Shown: positions 45,640 through 59,030 of the stretch, one piece after another
How the letters are laid out: every line of letters starts with the position of its first letter
How positions within the stretch are numbered: the stretch's first letter is position 1
Assembly: GCA_958298945.1 (NCBI GenBank)
Contig: OY282610.1
Location: forward strand, 37,827,667 to 37,891,666
Direction of reading: 5' to 3'
Length of the DNA: 64,000 nucleotides
Source of the DNA: Atherix ibis
Taxonomy: Eukaryota; Arthropoda; Insecta; Diptera; Athericidae
Made by a program: the position numbers and the translations under genes
Notes under the pieces: generated by a model
Told to the model about the DNA's origin: nothing
The model's input: only the letters and a program-made list of their open reading frames with translations
Databases searched by the model: none

Positions 45640-46895
45640 TTTGAAGCTAGTCGAAAGGTATTTTCATTTATTTTTGAAGAATTCGAATAAGTTCTTTTAA
45701 AGCACAAAATTTTATTGGTATAAATTTTATTCCAACTATTTTCGAATCTATTGGAGAATTTTAAGACATATTACTTTCTTAGTTTTTAGTATACTTTTCA
45801 ATATTTTAAATTTTAACCAAAACTGACATAAAAATTAGTATAATATTAATATTTTTTTTTGGTAATAAATTTTATTACAATTGTCATCAGAATTTTTGTA
45901 ATATTTTAGAGTATCCTTTTATATTTTTTGTATGATTTTTTAATATTTTTAACTTCGAAACGAATTTTTAGCTAAACTGAACTTGTTGAAAAAATTGGTA
46001 TAACCTTATTATTTGGTATAAATTTTATTACAATTGTCTTAAATGCCTTTGGAATATTGTTAATGATTCTTTTCATAATTTTTATACAGGTTTTTAATAT
46101 TTTAATCTTTGAAATGACATTTTAGAAATTTAATCGTTACTTAAAAACTGGTATAATTTTTTTATATGGTAAAATTTTTATTGTGATTGTCGTGAATGCT
46201 ACTCGAATATTTGAAGTTATAATAAAGTTAATATTTTTAACTTTTACACGACTTTTCAGCAAATTGACTCCATTAAAATATTGGTATAACTTTTATGTTT
46301 TGTATAAATTTTAAATCGATTAGTTTTGATGCCACTGGAATATTTTTATTTTATTGTTAATTTTTTAATAATTTTTACACTTTGGAACTAATTTTAAGCA
46401 AACCTAAATTGACTTAAAAATTGGTATAATCTTGATTTTGGTATAAAATTTATTACAATTGTCCTAAATGTCCTTGGAATGTTTTTGAACGCCTCTTATA
46501 ATATTTTTTGCACCGTTTTTTTAAATATTTAGAGCTTTTGCACAACTTTTTAGCAAATTAAACTTGACTTAAAATTGGTATAATTTTGTTATTTGGTATA
46601 AATTTTATTGCTATAGATTTGGATGCCACTGGAATATTTTTATGATGTTTTTTATATTTTCAAATTGTTTGAACTTTCGAACTAATTTTAAGCAAACTAT
46701 AATGGACCTAAAAATTGGTATAATTTCGATATTTGATATAAGTTTTACTGCAATTGTCTTTAACATGACAGAACTTTTTCATACATTTTTTGCAGTTTTT
46801 GCTTGGGTTTTGAGTGTCTTTAACATTGGGAAATTTTTCAGCGATTAAGAATTCTCTTCAAAATTGGTATAATTTTCATATTTTCGAAAAAATTA
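45640..46895 (+). repeat. ~153-bp satellite, second locus (about 8 copies)
   Basis: Same family and orientation as 41.0-42.0 kb. TTGGTATAAT-type landmarks are at about 45836, 45997, 46150, 46283, 46423, 46577, 46717 and 46865, with spacings of 133-161. Units are more diverged than in the first locus. Confidence 0.88.
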
Positions 46896-46899
46896 TTTT

Positions 46900-49600
46900 T
46901 AACTGGGATATGTTAATCATTTTTTTCAACATTTTTAATATATTTATATGTGAAAATAAAGCTCAAAAATTATTTAAAAAGAAGCAAACTTTTTTTGCTA
47001 AAACTAAGAAATCTTTAGAAAAAAAAAGAAAAATCTAAATTTAACAAAAAAAAAATGTATTTAAAATTCAAAATAATTCGAAAAACATTCTTTAAATAAT
47101 TTTAAATAAACAAAGGTGCCCTTGAAATACAAATATTTGATCATGAACCAAAGTGAAACGGAACAGTGATTTTTTTTTTTTTTTGGTAAATTATACTATG
47201 ATTACTATAATTACGCAAATTTTCTTAACTGTATGAAACTTTATTCGTTATAGTAAATTTAATTTTATAGAAAAAAGTAATAACCACGGACATTTAAATT
47301 GCTTTTCTTTCCGCTAGTTTGGATAATTTTGTGTTTGATAAAAAAAAAATACGTTTATTTTTTCCCCATTCAAATAAATGATTAAATGTATAAAAAAAAA
47401 TATGGAATTTAATTTAAATTAATTTAATTTGATCTTATATATAGATATTTAAATATAAATGTTTATAAGAATATTTTTTTTTAAAGGAGCACTGCCAAAC
47501 TCTTTGTAGGAGAGAATTCTTTTCTTTTCTTACCGGGAAAAATAAAATTTTCGAAAATGAAATTTGCGGGCACGTTTTATGCACATCTCAAGGGCGGTAT
47601 TATTATTTATTGATAGTAAAGTGGAAAGGCATGAATAATTGAAGGTCTCATAAATTGGTAATTACTGTTAACTGCAATTCACTGCCACTTAAAATTATTC
47701 AACATTTTTTGGGATCTTTTGATTTTGTTGGTTTTTCTTTAAGTTTTTTTTTTTCGTCTAAAGTGTATTAGTAAAAAAACACCTAGTGACCGTGGCCTTC
47801 TATTATTTGGAAAAAATTTATTTTTATCAATAAAAAAAAATAATAAATAAACCATAAATCAAAAAAGAACCAAAAAAAGTGTATGGAGAATTAAATATGA
47901 AATACTTTAAAATTGAACGTTTTTATTTGGCCACATTAAACTTCTATGAATTGATAAAATTGTGATTTTTATAATACCAAATTTAATAGTATAGTGACAA
48001 CTTTCACCTTTATATGCAGTAGTGATGGAGATTTTTGTTTTGTATTTTAATTAAGATCTGTAAAAGTACTCAACATTTTTTAAGTGGATCAAAATATCGT
48101 TTTCTTTGTGATATAATTTTTTTCATTAAATTTTTTTGATTAATAAAGTTCACTGAAATTGGCATCCAATATTTTTTGGAGCTTTTACTCATTATTGATT
48201 TTAAATAATACATTTCATTTAATAATCAAATATTTTAACAAAGACCTAATAGTTTACAATTAACAATAAATATCCTATTCTTTTCAATTTAATATTTCAG
48301 ATATTAAATTGTAATTTTTAAATGCTCATTAATAATTTATTTTTTTCATTATAAAAAAGTTTATTGAATTATAGCCAAAAAAAAATTATTTTTATTATAA
48401 AAATCAAATCTGTCAAAGTTTTAAGAAGACTTTATTATACCGAATAATTCATTATCTAAATACTCGTAATATACTGAACAAAAAACGAAATCTATACTAT
48501 AATAAATACCGGAAGAGGGCTATAATCAAAAATTCCAATCGAAATCAAAAATGCCCACACATTAACCAGACTCTGAGTACTCGTGTATATAAGAGGACTG
48601 AGAATTTATTACATAGAAAAAGTACTTTAAAATCACCTTCAATTAATCAGAATTTTTCGATAGGCTTCTTTTGAGAGTTAATGTTTTTCTAGAAGAAGAT
48701 CGAAATTATTTTCTCTCTTCTTATACCATACATATGAAAATTCATAATCTTTTCTTATATCATATTTCAAAAATGGGAAAAGAAATTGTTTTTCTATTAA
48801 TATATTCTTATCTATTCTCTTTGAGTACTGAAGATATGAAATAGCTTTTCAATATTTCAAGTAACTGATACCAAAAGGAAAGTCAATGAATTTTATTAAA
48901 GCGGAAACAATTCTTCTTATTATTATTGATATTTTTTTTAATTTTTTTGGTTTGCTTCATTTTTTTTTCTTTTCCTATTAAATCTTCAACTAAGATCAGT
49001 TTTTATAAAAATTTATTATTACCAAAGTAACATAGTTAAATTTTTAACAGGAAAATAAATACTGAAATGTTAACTTTTTCAGTTGATTGTATTTCAAAAG
49101 AAGCCCTTAAAAAGCTGATTTTTAAAAAATTATCTTCTTCTATGACCTGAAAGTTACTTCTCCCCAAAAAAAGCTCTACAAATTCTGTTTTTATTGTTAT
49201 TTATTTTTTATTCAATTTATTCATAAAAAAAAGTATTTCGTTTAGTATTCAAAATTTAGTTTATCAATAAAATTTAATAGTAGACAATTTTCTGATTTGG
49301 TCACTACAAAATTATCTTCATTTTAAAAACAGTAACTTTTCCAACAAAAAAAAAATGGCTACACGTTTTCAAATTACAAAAACTAAATGTACCCTAATAA
49401 TATTAATAAGCTTTTCCACTAGATTTTTAGCACAGAAAAAAATTTTTACTGGCAGTTAAGCATTTTCACTATAAAGTCTGCTCCAATTAATACCAATTGA
49501 AATATTCAATTTATTTTTTAACGATATCGTGTAAATATAAAGTTTATTTTTTTAATAATGACTAATTTAAAAATTGTATAAATTTCCATCTATTGAGTAA
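46900..49600. other. AT-rich sequence, no gene seen
   Basis: No recognised protein motif. 47465-47700 and 48420-48900 are slightly less AT-rich but have no long frame or splice-bounded exon that I can defend. Confidence 0.4.
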
Positions 49601-50840
49601 TAATTTTAGTTATAATCTTTTGATTGATTGTGAGCAAAATAAATTCTATTTTTTATAATATTCACTGAACCTGTTTTTCATTATAAAATATATTTTTGAA
49701 GCATAACATCACCGACTTCGAAAGTTTTTCCTTTTTCAAATCAATATAAATCCAGAAATTTTGCTGAGTTCTGAGCAAATAACATATTTTTGAAACGAAT
49801 ATATTTTTTTTCAATCAATATAAATCTAAAGATTTTGCTCAGTTATGAGCAAAATATATATTTTTGAAACGAATATGCTTTCTTTCTTAAATCAATACAA
49901 ATCTAAATATTTCGCTAAGTTATAAGCAAATTCTATATTTTTGATACAAAAAATCACTGAATTCGAATGTGTTTTCTTTTTTAAATCAATAAAAATCTAA
50001 AAAATTTGCTCAGTTATGAGAAAATTATACTTTTTTGAAATAAAACATCATCGATTTCGAATGTTTTCTTTTTTGCATCAATACAAATCTAAAGATTTTC
50101 CTCAGTTATGAGCATATTATATATTTTTGAAACGAATGTATTTCTTCTAAATCAATACAAATCTAAAGATTTTGCTCAGTAATCAGCAAATTGCATATTT
50201 TTGAAACAAAATATCACTGATTTCGAATCTGTTTTGTTTCTTAAATCAATACAAATCTAAAGATTTTGCTGAGTTATGAACAAATTTTATATTTTCGAAA
50301 CGAATCGGTTTTTTCTTAGCAATACAAATCTAAAAATTATGCTCAGTTATGACCATATAATATATTTTTGAAACGAATGTGTTTTCTTTTTTAAATCAAT
50401 ACTAATCTAAAGATTTTGCTCAATTATGAGCATATTATATATTTTTGAAACGAATGTGTTTTCTTTTTTAAATCAATACAAATCTAAAGATTTTGCTCAG
50501 TTATAAACAAATTTTTGATTTCTAAAAATCATATTTTTCGGGGTAGTAAAATTTTACGATTACTTTCCAAGAGCAGAAATATGAAAAATGCTTGATTTTT
50601 TTGTATCGCAAACGAATGCGATAAATTTGTTTTTAATACGCGTTTGATTCATTGTGAGCAAATGAAAGATGATTTATTAATTGGAAAAGATTATTTAAAT
50701 ACATAAAAATATTAGAAATATATTTTCTTTAAATTTCACACTCTTTTGTATATAATTTAATTAGTTTTTTTAAAAATTACTTTAGATTTAACTATTTTGA
50801 TCAATGGTGAGCAAACAACAAATTATCTTAACCAATTATT
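49600..50840 (+). repeat. ~76/92-bp satellite with degenerate flanks
   Basis: The core at 49735-50515 holds about ten units of AAATCAATACAAATCTAAAG, ATTTTGCTCAGTTATGAGCA, AATTATATATTTTTGAAACG, AATGTGTTTTCTTTTTT. Some units carry an extra 15-17 bases (CATCACTGATTTCGAAT in place of CGAAT), giving two lengths in one array. TTGATTGATTGTGAGCAAA near 49620, TTTGATTCATTGTGAGCAAA near 50645 and TTTTGATCAATGGTGAGCAA near 50797 are diverged outer units. Confidence 0.9.
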
Positions 50841-51745
50841 TTTTTTTTAGTAAAAATTTCTATCGAAATTAAAACTGCATTAGTAAAAATATTTAATTCA
50901 AACTTTAGGATTGGCAAAAGTATATTCGCTAAAAATTCTTATTCTAGGAAGGAAGAAAGAACATTAAAAAGTTATCTAATATCTTTTGAGCAGAAGCATT
51001 TAGCCTCTTTACCAAATCGATTACTTTATCAACATTTGTAATTATTCTAAGTGATCAGTTTTTTTAAAATTTTTAATAACATTTTTTATATGAATAATAA
51101 CCCTTTATTTGTCTTGAATCCGTTTGGTTTTGGAAACAGTTTTTAAAAATAATAAAAGAGAGGAAATTTAAATTAAATTTAAAATTTTTCTTATCAGTTT
51201 GCTTTTAATCAGAAAATAATTTTGCTTTTTTTTTAATTTAAAGAACTTGTTGGAATCGATTCCCTAAGCTTTCGTAGGTGACATTAAACTATTGTGAATT
51301 TCCTTTTTTTCAATATAAATATTTAATTCGAAAAAGCAATAAATAAGATATTTTTGAGTAAAAAAAAGAAAACAAAAACTTTAATAAATTTAGAAATCCA
51401 TTAATAAATTGCTATCGATTTCAAGTATCGTCAAATAAATCTGAAAAAGTTATTTGGTAAACAATAGCCGAATGAAAATTTTTTCTAATATATTAAAATT
51501 AATTTTATTACCAGACGATTAAGAAAAGAAATTCTTCTTTTTCTTTTTAAGAAGAAAATTTACTATTTTTTTTCTTCAATAAATGTTTAAAAAAAAACTA
51601 AGCTATCCGTCTCTTAAAGATGTTAAAATGCAAAAAAATTCAGAAAACTTTCTTCAAATTAAAGCTGAACAAATTTTAGGAGGCAACAAAAAAAAATAAG
51701 ACAAAATAAAAATACAGAAAATTGTTTTGAAGAGAAAAACATGGC
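50841..51745. other. AT-rich sequence, no feature seen
   Basis: No open frame, transposon motif or repeat recognised. Confidence 0.5.
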
Positions 51746-51749
51746 GTGA

Positions 51750-54180
51750 ATAGGAAATGGTAACAAAATGAAGGATGGCAGCAGTCTATTCGAAAGTAAA
51801 ATGAACCCGATTTAAATCTGTGTATATGCACGCATACGAACACATGCGTAGAAGTAAAATTTTATGTGTGAACCTGTACGACCGTACTGACACGTTAGCA
51901 AAAGGAGGAAAAGGAGGCGAACTCGAAAGAAAAACCGAAACTAAAACGAATCTTGTACGGTTGCCTGAATTCATGGCAATCTATCTGACCGAGCGACACC
52001 GGGGAGAGTCCTTATCGCACCAAGTTCGTGTTCACAGTTGAATCTAATCAACCCCCTTCATCCGGCACGACACTGTACTCTCGTGTGGATAAGCATCGCA
52101 GTCAGATGTGGGGGCCAAGAGATGATATAGTTGCGAAGTGCTGAAATTGCGAAATGCCAGAACAATAACACAAACTCGAAGGAGTCCATTTTCCTTTCTT
52201 TTCCTTTAAAGTTTTTTTCCTTTTTGATTTTCCCTTTCTTTTTTCTTTTCTTCATTTTTGGTTGCTATTGTCGTTTTTTCATTTTGTTCAGCTTTTACGG
52301 GTATCCGCAGTGGCGGCGGTGCAGATTGAAGTGAAAATGTTGTACCAAAGCAAAAGGTAAGCAGGGAGAAAATCTCGCTAAAGGCGGGCGGGCATCTATA
52401 AGAAAATGGATTTTTAAAAGGATGCGTACCAAATTGTTGGAAGGATGACGGTCGAACGTTTAGATCCACCAAATTCGGCTTTGTGAGCTGATGTGTATTT
52501 GCTTGTAAAAATAGTGTGCATGTTTGGGTGATTTTGCACGTTCGAATATAGAGTCTGGCCGAGGAAACTAGACCTACGAACAAGGACTATCGAATTTCCG
52601 TACATTTGTTGGTTAAAGAATAGTTCAATGTGTTTAAATGAACCTAAACATAATACAGCACGTCGTTGCGTTCGTTCGCATACATTCACATTGGCCGATT
52701 AATAAAAAGCCCGTTCACAATAATGGTTGGTGTGTGTATTTGGAAAAGTGTGCGCGTAGCTTGGTTGTTGTACATGGATTCGTGAAATTTTCTACAATAT
52801 CGTGAGTCTGGCAATCACTGCTTTCGTTAACACTGATAAATGTGTCCTCGAAATTGAGAAGCTACTGCACTTCCACCAACAAATAACAAGTGAAAGTTTT
52901 TACTTTCACATCCGAAATGGAGACGATAGAACCTATCGACACATACGAAGCGAGCAGAGTACAGACCAAAAACTTGTGACTTGAATTTTCCATGGGGAGC
53001 AGCGGTAGCTTGCATTTGGCCACAACAAACGCCAACAGTAATTGTTTCTGTAATAGCATCTGCAGCCTCTAGCACAGGAATGGAAAATAATCTACCAGAA
53101 ACACTCCCAACTTAAGTTCCTAACATCCCGGATACTCTAACTTCCGAAGAGAAATCGTCTTACAAGTAAAAAGGATCGACCGTAAATCGTATGCCAAGGA
53201 TTTTGTTTTACCGCCAAGTGAACCGATACCATTTAAATGTGCGTTTGTTAAGTGTTCACATTCTCGAAGCGTTCAGATCAGGTGTTCGCTACTGAAGAAT
53301 TGATGGAGCACGGCGAGAGGGGACGCTGGATTGATTTACTTTGTGCGGTTGGTTTTTCTCCTTTCATCTATTCTTGCGAACGTGTATGCTCGGGAGACAA
53401 ACTGACAGTGTGTATGAATTTTGTGCGTATTCGTGTAGTATTTGTGCCTGCAGGAAAATTTCACAAATGATGTTGGGTAGCGTCCCCTTAGGAGCTGAAA
53501 TATCAAAATTGCCGAGAACGAACGTGGAAAAGCACTTAAATCCAAGGGATGAGAGTCGCTCGAGTATAGAAAGGATGATGCTAAGGAGCTCATATAACTG
53601 GCATCCGATTTTGTATTCGTACGTTTGGCGGTAAATGGCAAAACGATGCCGACAATAGCATAGTGGGTGTGGATCGGAGTATGGTGATGGGTGTGAGGGT
53701 GGTGACTGTATAAATTTAGTGTCTAAAAGAGAAAAGCCGAATACTGGATTCTGGTGCTGTCCGCTATATTGGCCAACAAGAAATTGGGGTGGAATTTATA
53801 TTAGGTACAGGGAAATACGTGCGAAAGAAGAATTTCAACCACATACCTTCAGAACCGATCACAAAATAGCAAGTGGCATACGAATTTACCTTTTTAGCTA
53901 CACTAGTATGTGTGCGTCTTTCTCGAACTAATTCGTCTACGAGACTGTGGCTGCTTTTATTTCCAGTATATTCAAAATTCAAAATCAGTTCCAAAAAAAG
54001 GCACTCACACGAATATTTACGAGTGTACTTTGCTAACGCTAGAAAGGACTACGAATTAGAATCACACAATTGGTGTGATATGAGTACAAGCACTCGTATG
54101 TAGGTGTGTGCAGAGATATTCTTTCCTTTGGGTATGTCAGGTTATTTCCTTAAATTTCTTCATTCATTCATGCATTCAAG
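51750..54180. other. Repeat-free, less AT-rich block, possible host-gene region
   Basis: This is the longest part of the window with balanced base composition and no recognised transposon or satellite. Many short frames occur on both strands, overlapping one another, and none has a recognisable domain. It includes pyrimidine-rich tracts before AG, donor-like GTAAGC at 52357 and GTGAGT at 52801, and a TATAAA at 53710. The most economical reading is regulatory, 5' UTR or intronic DNA of a host gene whose coding exons lie outside the window. A function cannot be named. Confidence 0.35.
52292..52356 (+). other. Candidate 65-nt exon (5' UTR plus start codon)
   Basis: It is preceded by about 90 bases of almost pure pyrimidine ending TTTTGTTCAG, a strong acceptor, and followed by AAAAG|GTAAGC, a near-consensus donor. 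Inside, an ATG at 52337 opens MLYQSK and runs into the donor in phase 2. Upstream in-frame codons do not extend to the acceptor as a coding exon of known type. Short exons of this form are typical of 5' ends of insect genes, but chance sites cannot be excluded. Confidence 0.2.
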
Positions 54181-55075
54181 CTTTCATTTCTTCCTTCAAT
54201 TTTCATACTTAATTTATTCGCACGGTTTTGGTTTCTTTTTGGGTTATTTTTCCAATTTTATTTAGGCAATTTTTGAATATTCTTCCTCTTTCTATTTCTG
54301 TCTATGCACAAGTATTTTCCTGAAAGTTTCTTTAACCGTATCAGGTATATTTTTATCGAACGCAATATTCGATGTAAACATTTACGATTGTGCTGGTATG
54401 TGAACAATCGTAAATAACTGCAAGGAAGTGAGTGCGATTGTCCCGTGTGGTAAAATTCAATGTACTGTATTTGTATGAGGATACGTGTGGGATTATGACT
54501 GAAGATATTACCATATCCATATTCACAATATTGTAAAGTATCTCCAGCATATGTGGAGAAGGCCTTCACTTGCACTTCGAAACAGTCCGGAGAGGCTGCG
54601 AGCAGAGTTAACCATCCCTAATTGACAAAAAGTTCAAAAGAGAAATTTCGGCGAGACACATACTAAAAGGGGTTAGTGGAGATATTTTAAAATGACAATG
54701 GCAAAATTGTCACGAATTATAAGTACACTCAGGCTTTCAGGATATTGGCTTTATAAAAATCTTTGCTAAAGGACATTAGCTGAAAATATTTTAGTTTTCG
54801 TTATTGTATGTAAAGAGTAATTTTTAATCAAATTGCTCTTATTTTAATATCAGAAATTGTTCTAAAATATTTTCTTTTGGTAAAGGAAATTTTCTTTTCG
54901 TTGCAATAATTTTAATCTTTTCGGTTTTTTTCCAAATTTATTTTTAAATATTGACATGGTTTTTTTTTTCTTCGTAAAACTACTTAAAAAATTTTTTAAA
55001 AGTAAATAGATTGAAAATAAAGTAACAAATTGCAATAAAAAATTCAAGATTATCATTTTAAATATGAAAATAGAG
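54181..55075. other. No gene identified
   Basis: 54180-54760 is moderately AT-rich with short overlapping frames of no recognised family. From 54780 it becomes AT-rich spacer before the next satellite. Confidence 0.4.
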
Positions 55076-55079
55076 AAAA

Positions 55080-56705
55080 ATTCATGAAATTATTGAGTGA
55101 TTTCGACTTACGAAGAAAAATTTCAAGATTGGTTTCGACTTATGAAGTACAAAAATTTCCGTATTTTAAATACTAAAGTGGAGAAAAACTTCTACATTTC
55201 AGCATGTGTTATTTTTTTGTTTATGAAAATAAACAGAAATTCTGAAAATAATTAGACGGTTTCCACTTACGAATGAAAAACTATCAAAATCTATTTCGAC
55301 TTTCGAAGGAAACATTTTTAGCATTTGCTCTAACGAAAAAAAAAATGTTCAGCTTGTATTCTTTTTTTAATATGAATATAAAGAAAAATTGATAAAATTA
55401 TTAAGTAGATTCGACTTACGCAGCAAACTTTTCAAGATTTGTTCCGACTTACAAAGTACAAAAATTACCCTATTCATTCATTGTATCTGAATTATGAAAA
55501 TAAAGAAAAACTTATAAAATAATGAAGTATTTTCGACTTATGAATAAATTACTTCAATATATGTTTCGACTTACGAAACGTACTAATCGACATTTCAGCA
55601 TTTATTATTTTTCGTTTATGAAAATAAACAGAAATTCTGAAAATAATTGGATGGTTTCCACTTACGAATGAAAAACTATCAAAATCTTTTCCGACTTACG
55701 AAGTAAAAATTATCAACATTTGTTCTCACGAAAAAAAAATTGTCACCTTTTATTATTTATTTAATATGAAAATATGGAAAAATACATAAAATAATTAAGT
55801 GGTTTCGACTTATGAAGTAAAAATTTCAAGATTTGTTCCAACTAACGGAGTATAAAAAATTGCCTTATTCATTTATTTTAATTATGAAAACTAGAAAGAA
55901 AATTATAAAATGATTAAGTAATTTCGACTTATGAATAAATTACTTCAATATATGTTTCGACTTACGAAACGAACTTCTCGGCATTTCAGTATATATTCTT
56001 CTTTTTATCATAGAAATAAAGAGAAATTCATAAAATAATTAGACGGTTTCCACTTAGGAATGAAAAATTCTCAAAATCTATTCCAACTTACGAAGCTAAA
56101 TTTTCAGCATTTGTTCTAATGAAAAAAAAATTTTCAGCTTGTATTTATTTTTATTATGAAAATGAAAAATGCAAAAAATTATTAGACGGTTTCGACTTAT
56201 GAAGAAAATTTTCCAAGATCTGTTTTAAGTTACGAAGTAAAAATTTTCAGCATTTATTCAATTTTTATGGAAAATGTAAACAAATACATAAAATTATTAA
56301 GTGGTTTCGAGTCACGAGAAAAACTTTTTCCAAAATCCATTCCGACTTACGAAGTACAAAAATTTATGTATTTTAATTATGAAAATAGATAAAATAATTA
56401 AGTAATTTCGACTTATGAATTAAATACTTCAATGATATGTTTCGACTTACGAAATAAACTTCTCGGCATTTCAGCATCTTTTTTTTTTTTTTTAATATGA
56501 AAATAAGGAAAAATGTATAAAATTATTAAATGGTTTCGAACTTATGAAGGAAATTTTCCAAGATATGTTCTAAGTTACGAAGTAAAAATTTTCAGCATTT
56601 ATTGTATTTTTATCACAAATATAAACAAATATATAAAATTATTAAATGGTTTCGACTTACGGTAAAAAAAATTCCAAGTTACAGGGCAAAATTTTCAACA
56701 ACAAT
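55080..56705 (+). repeat. ~395-bp higher-order satellite built on TTTCGACTTACGAA
   Basis: The core (GG)TTTCGACTTACGAAG recurs every ~40-130 bases. A distinctive GAAAATAAACAGAAATTCTG followed by a GGTTTCCACTTACGAATGAA segment recurs at about 55224, 55620 and 56013, giving a higher-order period of about 395 and roughly four repeats. Within each, three different sub-units of about 130 bases follow in the same order (ACGAAGTAC.., TTCAATATATGTTTCG.., TTCCACTTACGAATG..). Degenerate copies run on to about 57100. Confidence 0.88.
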
Positions 56706-57945
56706 CATCAAAATTATCTCAAATAAATTTCGAAAAATTTTCTATGAGACCATAAAAAGTAATTAACTTATTCTTCCGTGTACATATATGATCTGAGGTA
56801 TGTGGCCTAAGATTTTTTTTAATGGTCTCGACCATATAGCAAACTTTTACCTTTTAAAAATTTTTTTTTTTTGTTTCAACATACAAAAGTGAACATGAAC
56901 TTTTCAATATTGATGTCCAGTTCGGAAAGCTTTTAGCACAAAAATCTTTTTACAAATTTCAGTAAAAATTATCAAACGGTACGCAAATTGAATTTTCATA
57001 TAATATAATTATGAAAAGTTATTGTTTCAACTTACGAATATATGAGACTTTTCATATAACGTAACATAATTATTAAAAGTTGTTGTTTTAACTTACGGAA
57101 ATATTAACTATTAATTGTTTTTGTTTTTTTTAATTCTCAGAACTAAAATTAATTCGATGGCAAGTAAATAAAACGAAATCAAACTAAATTTTGAATTAAA
57201 TAATTCTTTTGGAAAATCCTCTTATTCGTAAGTAGAAGTAGTTAAAAAAAATCTATTTTTTGTCCGGGAAAGTAAGGTGAATTTTAATTTTAAATTGAAA
57301 TGTTACTAAATCAAAAAAAAAAAACAATTTAAAAATTTTTCAAAAAAGTTTAGACTCTCAAAATATTTTTTTTTCTTTTTTAAATATTAGAATTTCCTTT
57401 AAAAAAAAACAGAAAAGTAAATATTTTCTTATAAGAGTTATTGTAATTTATATGGTATAATTTTATGAGATTTATAGTAATTCTGGCTATTTTACTAGCT
57501 GAATTTGAACCCACAACTTAAAATGTGTCCGAAGAAAACGAGCGTAAAAAATGTTTCTTCAAAAATTCACATGATTTCTGAAAATTTCTTGACTACAAAT
57601 TATTATAATCAGAACAAAAGTTCATTAATTATTTTAACAAAATAATTAATGATGAAGGAAAGCTCATTGAAGTTTGAAACCACTTTAATTAATCATGCCC
57701 CTATTGAATATGTGAACAGTTTCACATAAAAATCTTTTAATAAAACAGTAAAAAATAACAGCTAAAATAGTGTAACTTAAAAGGAGACTAAATAAAATGT
57801 TGGCAAAGTCGAAAGACTAATACAAAGTCTCGTATTAAAATGTTCCAAGGTAACATGAACACGATTGAATAGAACAAATTAAAGTGAACTAATCTAAACG
57901 TGACTTTTTGCCGAAAAATTTATTATTCGAGTCAGTTTCCGTATA
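56706..57945. other. AT-rich sequence with fading satellite traces
   Basis: CAACTTACGAATAT near 57030 and TTAACTTACGGAAAT near 57090 are last traces of the preceding satellite. Beyond 57120 nothing is recognised. Confidence 0.5.
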
Positions 57946-59030
57946 GCAGTCAGTGTTGAGTGTTTGGTTTTTTAGTGTTCAGCTTTTTAATATGAAATTT
58001 TTAGTTTTTTAGTATTTTAGTATTTCTTCGAATATGCTATTTTGGTATTTTGCATTTGGTATTTAATAGTCAGCATTTGATAGTCAGTATTTTGTGCAAT
58101 TTTTGCGCACTTATCCTCCAACCCGTACTCTGTTCAATGTTTTGAATAAGAACCCACTTGACCAGATTGAGGACAAAACATAACTTTTAATTATCTTTCA
58201 GCTCTTGATTTATTGAAAAGTTCTTAAGTTGATAAACTTTCGAATTGTTGTAAATTTCCTTTTTGCATCGACGAGAGAAACTTTTTAATTGTGCAAAACG
58301 TCGTTTCGGCTCTTTTCATTTCCTCACTTCCTTGCCAACGTCGTTTTGAATCACTTATCGTTTAAGAGCATTCAACAAAATGCTTTCTGAATTGTCTAGA
58401 AGAAGGGAAAGAACTAGAAGAAGATGGACAAGAGGGTGTAATTGATGGTGACATGGAGGGATAGAGGACTGAGGTGTGTTGATTATATTGAATGGGATAA
58501 ACGGATTGGCCCCAAAGATTCATGGACTGCACATACTTGTACGGAGATAGACTTAACTTGACGATGGCCAAAGTGAAGTGAAGACCAATACTTTATTATT
58601 AAGTGGATTCTAGTCTGTGCAGACTATGCGAATCGACGAGATATGAAAATCGGCAATGCTCACCACTCAGCACTCACCGCTCAGCACTCAGCACTTAGCA
58701 GAAAGGTAGACATGTGCACGTAGAGGTCTGTCGATTTGGTATATCAGAATTTGAATGGATTTTTGAACGCCCTAACGTTTACCCTACGACAGCAATTTAC
58801 TTATTGTGAACAATCGTTACTGCAATATCGAGTCCCGATAGCCCCACAGAACTATCATTCTTGTTCTTTTCGAATCCAACAAATACCGACTATCTTTTCG
58901 TAAACGGCTGTGCTAAGGGATGGTTGAAATTTTCTAACTTTTCTAACTCGCAATCTAGCATAAAAACTCTTATGCAGGCAAATTTCTTTAAACATTACCA
59001 TCACACTTTCCTACTCGATGATAAATCCAT
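57946..59030. other. Unique sequence with two small low-complexity stretches
   Basis: 57950-58100 repeats TTTAGTATTTT/GTCAGTATTT words. 58660-58702 repeats CACTCAGCA/CACTCACCG-type units about five times. The rest is less AT-rich than average and may be host DNA, but no exon is supportable. Confidence 0.5.

Noticed and set aside
52058..54103. Many 60-125-codon frames on both strands as genes
   Set aside because: They overlap in all frames, none has a recognisable domain, and frame density here follows from the less AT-rich composition.
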